This document shows positions 13,764 to 13,926 of a DNA stretch of 13,926 bases, one piece after another (within the stretch, counting starts at the first letter, position 1; each line of letters starts with the position of its first letter). The notes beneath the pieces were generated by a model. The model worked only from the letters and a program-made list of their open reading frames with translations. It searched no databases and was not told the DNA's origin. The DNA comes from Candidatus Omnitrophota bacterium (GTDB lineage: Bacteria > Omnitrophota > Gorgyraeia > Duberdicusellales > 4484-171): positions 1 through 13,926 of the forward strand of contig JAQTUC010000028.1 in assembly GCA_028710385.1 (NCBI GenBank), in the 5' to 3' direction. Made by a program: the position numbers and the translations under genes.

Positions 13764-13926
13764 ATGGTTAAAATAAACGGTTTCAGGCCTAACCGGAAAA
13801 ATTTAATTGCAGCTCTTGTTTTAGTTGTTGTTTTTTTAATTTCAGTTTATGCCGTGCCTGTTAAATCGTTTGCAGGAGGAACCACGAAGAAGGATTCGCA
13901 GTATCTAAAAAACTATATTTACGGAA
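13764..13926 (+). CDS. N-terminus of an exported or membrane-anchored protein (3' partial)
   Basis: 54 residues are visible before the window ends. A basic start (MVKINGFRPNRKN) is followed by a hydrophobic helix of about 20 residues (LIAALVLVVVFLISVYAVPV), a signal peptide or single-pass anchor, then a polar segment with KKDSQYLKNYIYG. That is too little for a family call. The frame stays open to the last base. No Shine-Dalgarno sequence is present (AAAAACCCA before the ATG). It lies 32 bp after apgM on the same strand and has its own possible -10 box. Confidence 0.65.
   Translation, partial: MVKINGFRPNRKNLIAALVLVVVFLISVYAVPVKSFAGGTTKKDSQYLKNYIYG

Overview
The window reads as a stretch of chromosome from an uncultivated, probably anaerobic, Gram-negative-like bacterium. 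Gene content points to Candidatus Omnitrophota (Omnitrophica) or a related PVC-like lineage: a GH57 glucanotransferase with DUF1925/DUF1926 domains, a DUF2934 protein, an NTE-type patatin, an orphan AmrS radical SAM enzyme, archaeal-type phosphoglycerate mutase and a TrmI tRNA methyltransferase. This placement is inferred from gene families; no rRNA or marker phylogeny is available here. Genes are compact, A+T-rich and free of transposases, phage genes, tRNA genes or CRISPR arrays.

Layout. 1-3216 (+): 3' part of a GH57 4-alpha-glucanotransferase/amylase, a DUF2934 mini-protein behind a strongly structured leader, a tandem ACT-domain protein behind a heptamer-built inverted repeat, and a GH1 beta-glycosidase. 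3253-5844 (+): a three-domain NTE-like protein (cNMP-like, P-loop, patatin) followed 15 bp later by a secreted DUF3108 protein. 5872-7672 (-): a two-gene unit made of a single-pass membrane protein with a beta-rich outer domain, then a ParA-type ATPase fused at its C-terminus to a glycogen-binding CBM48/AMPK-beta-type domain. 7684-9731 (+): a divergent promoter and structured leader, then amrS, a DUF192 protein and a Nudix hydrolase with gaps of 10 and 7 bp. 9862-11514 (+): an ArnT/PMT-type membrane glycosyltransferase. 11486-12292 (-): trmI, overlapping the end of the previous gene tail to tail. 12293-12531: a 150-bp palindromic element. 12532-13731 (+): apgM. 13764-13926 (+): start of an exported or membrane protein cut by the window end.

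The most interesting part is the minus-strand pair at 5872-7672. A complete ParA ATPase carries a C-terminal domain that keeps all four residues by which the AMPK beta-subunit domain contacts glycogen. ParA/MinD ATPases position cellular cargo such as chromosomes, plasmids, carboxysomes and chemoreceptor clusters, so I propose a system that positions, segregates or membrane-tethers glycogen or another alpha-glucan, with the upstream membrane protein as candidate partner. The GH57 and GH1 enzymes nearby fit a glucan theme but are on the other strand and are not proof. Secondary points of interest are the structured leaders, the two non-coding inverted-repeat elements, several genes with almost no 5' leader, and the apparently degenerate cyclic-nucleotide pocket in the patatin protein.
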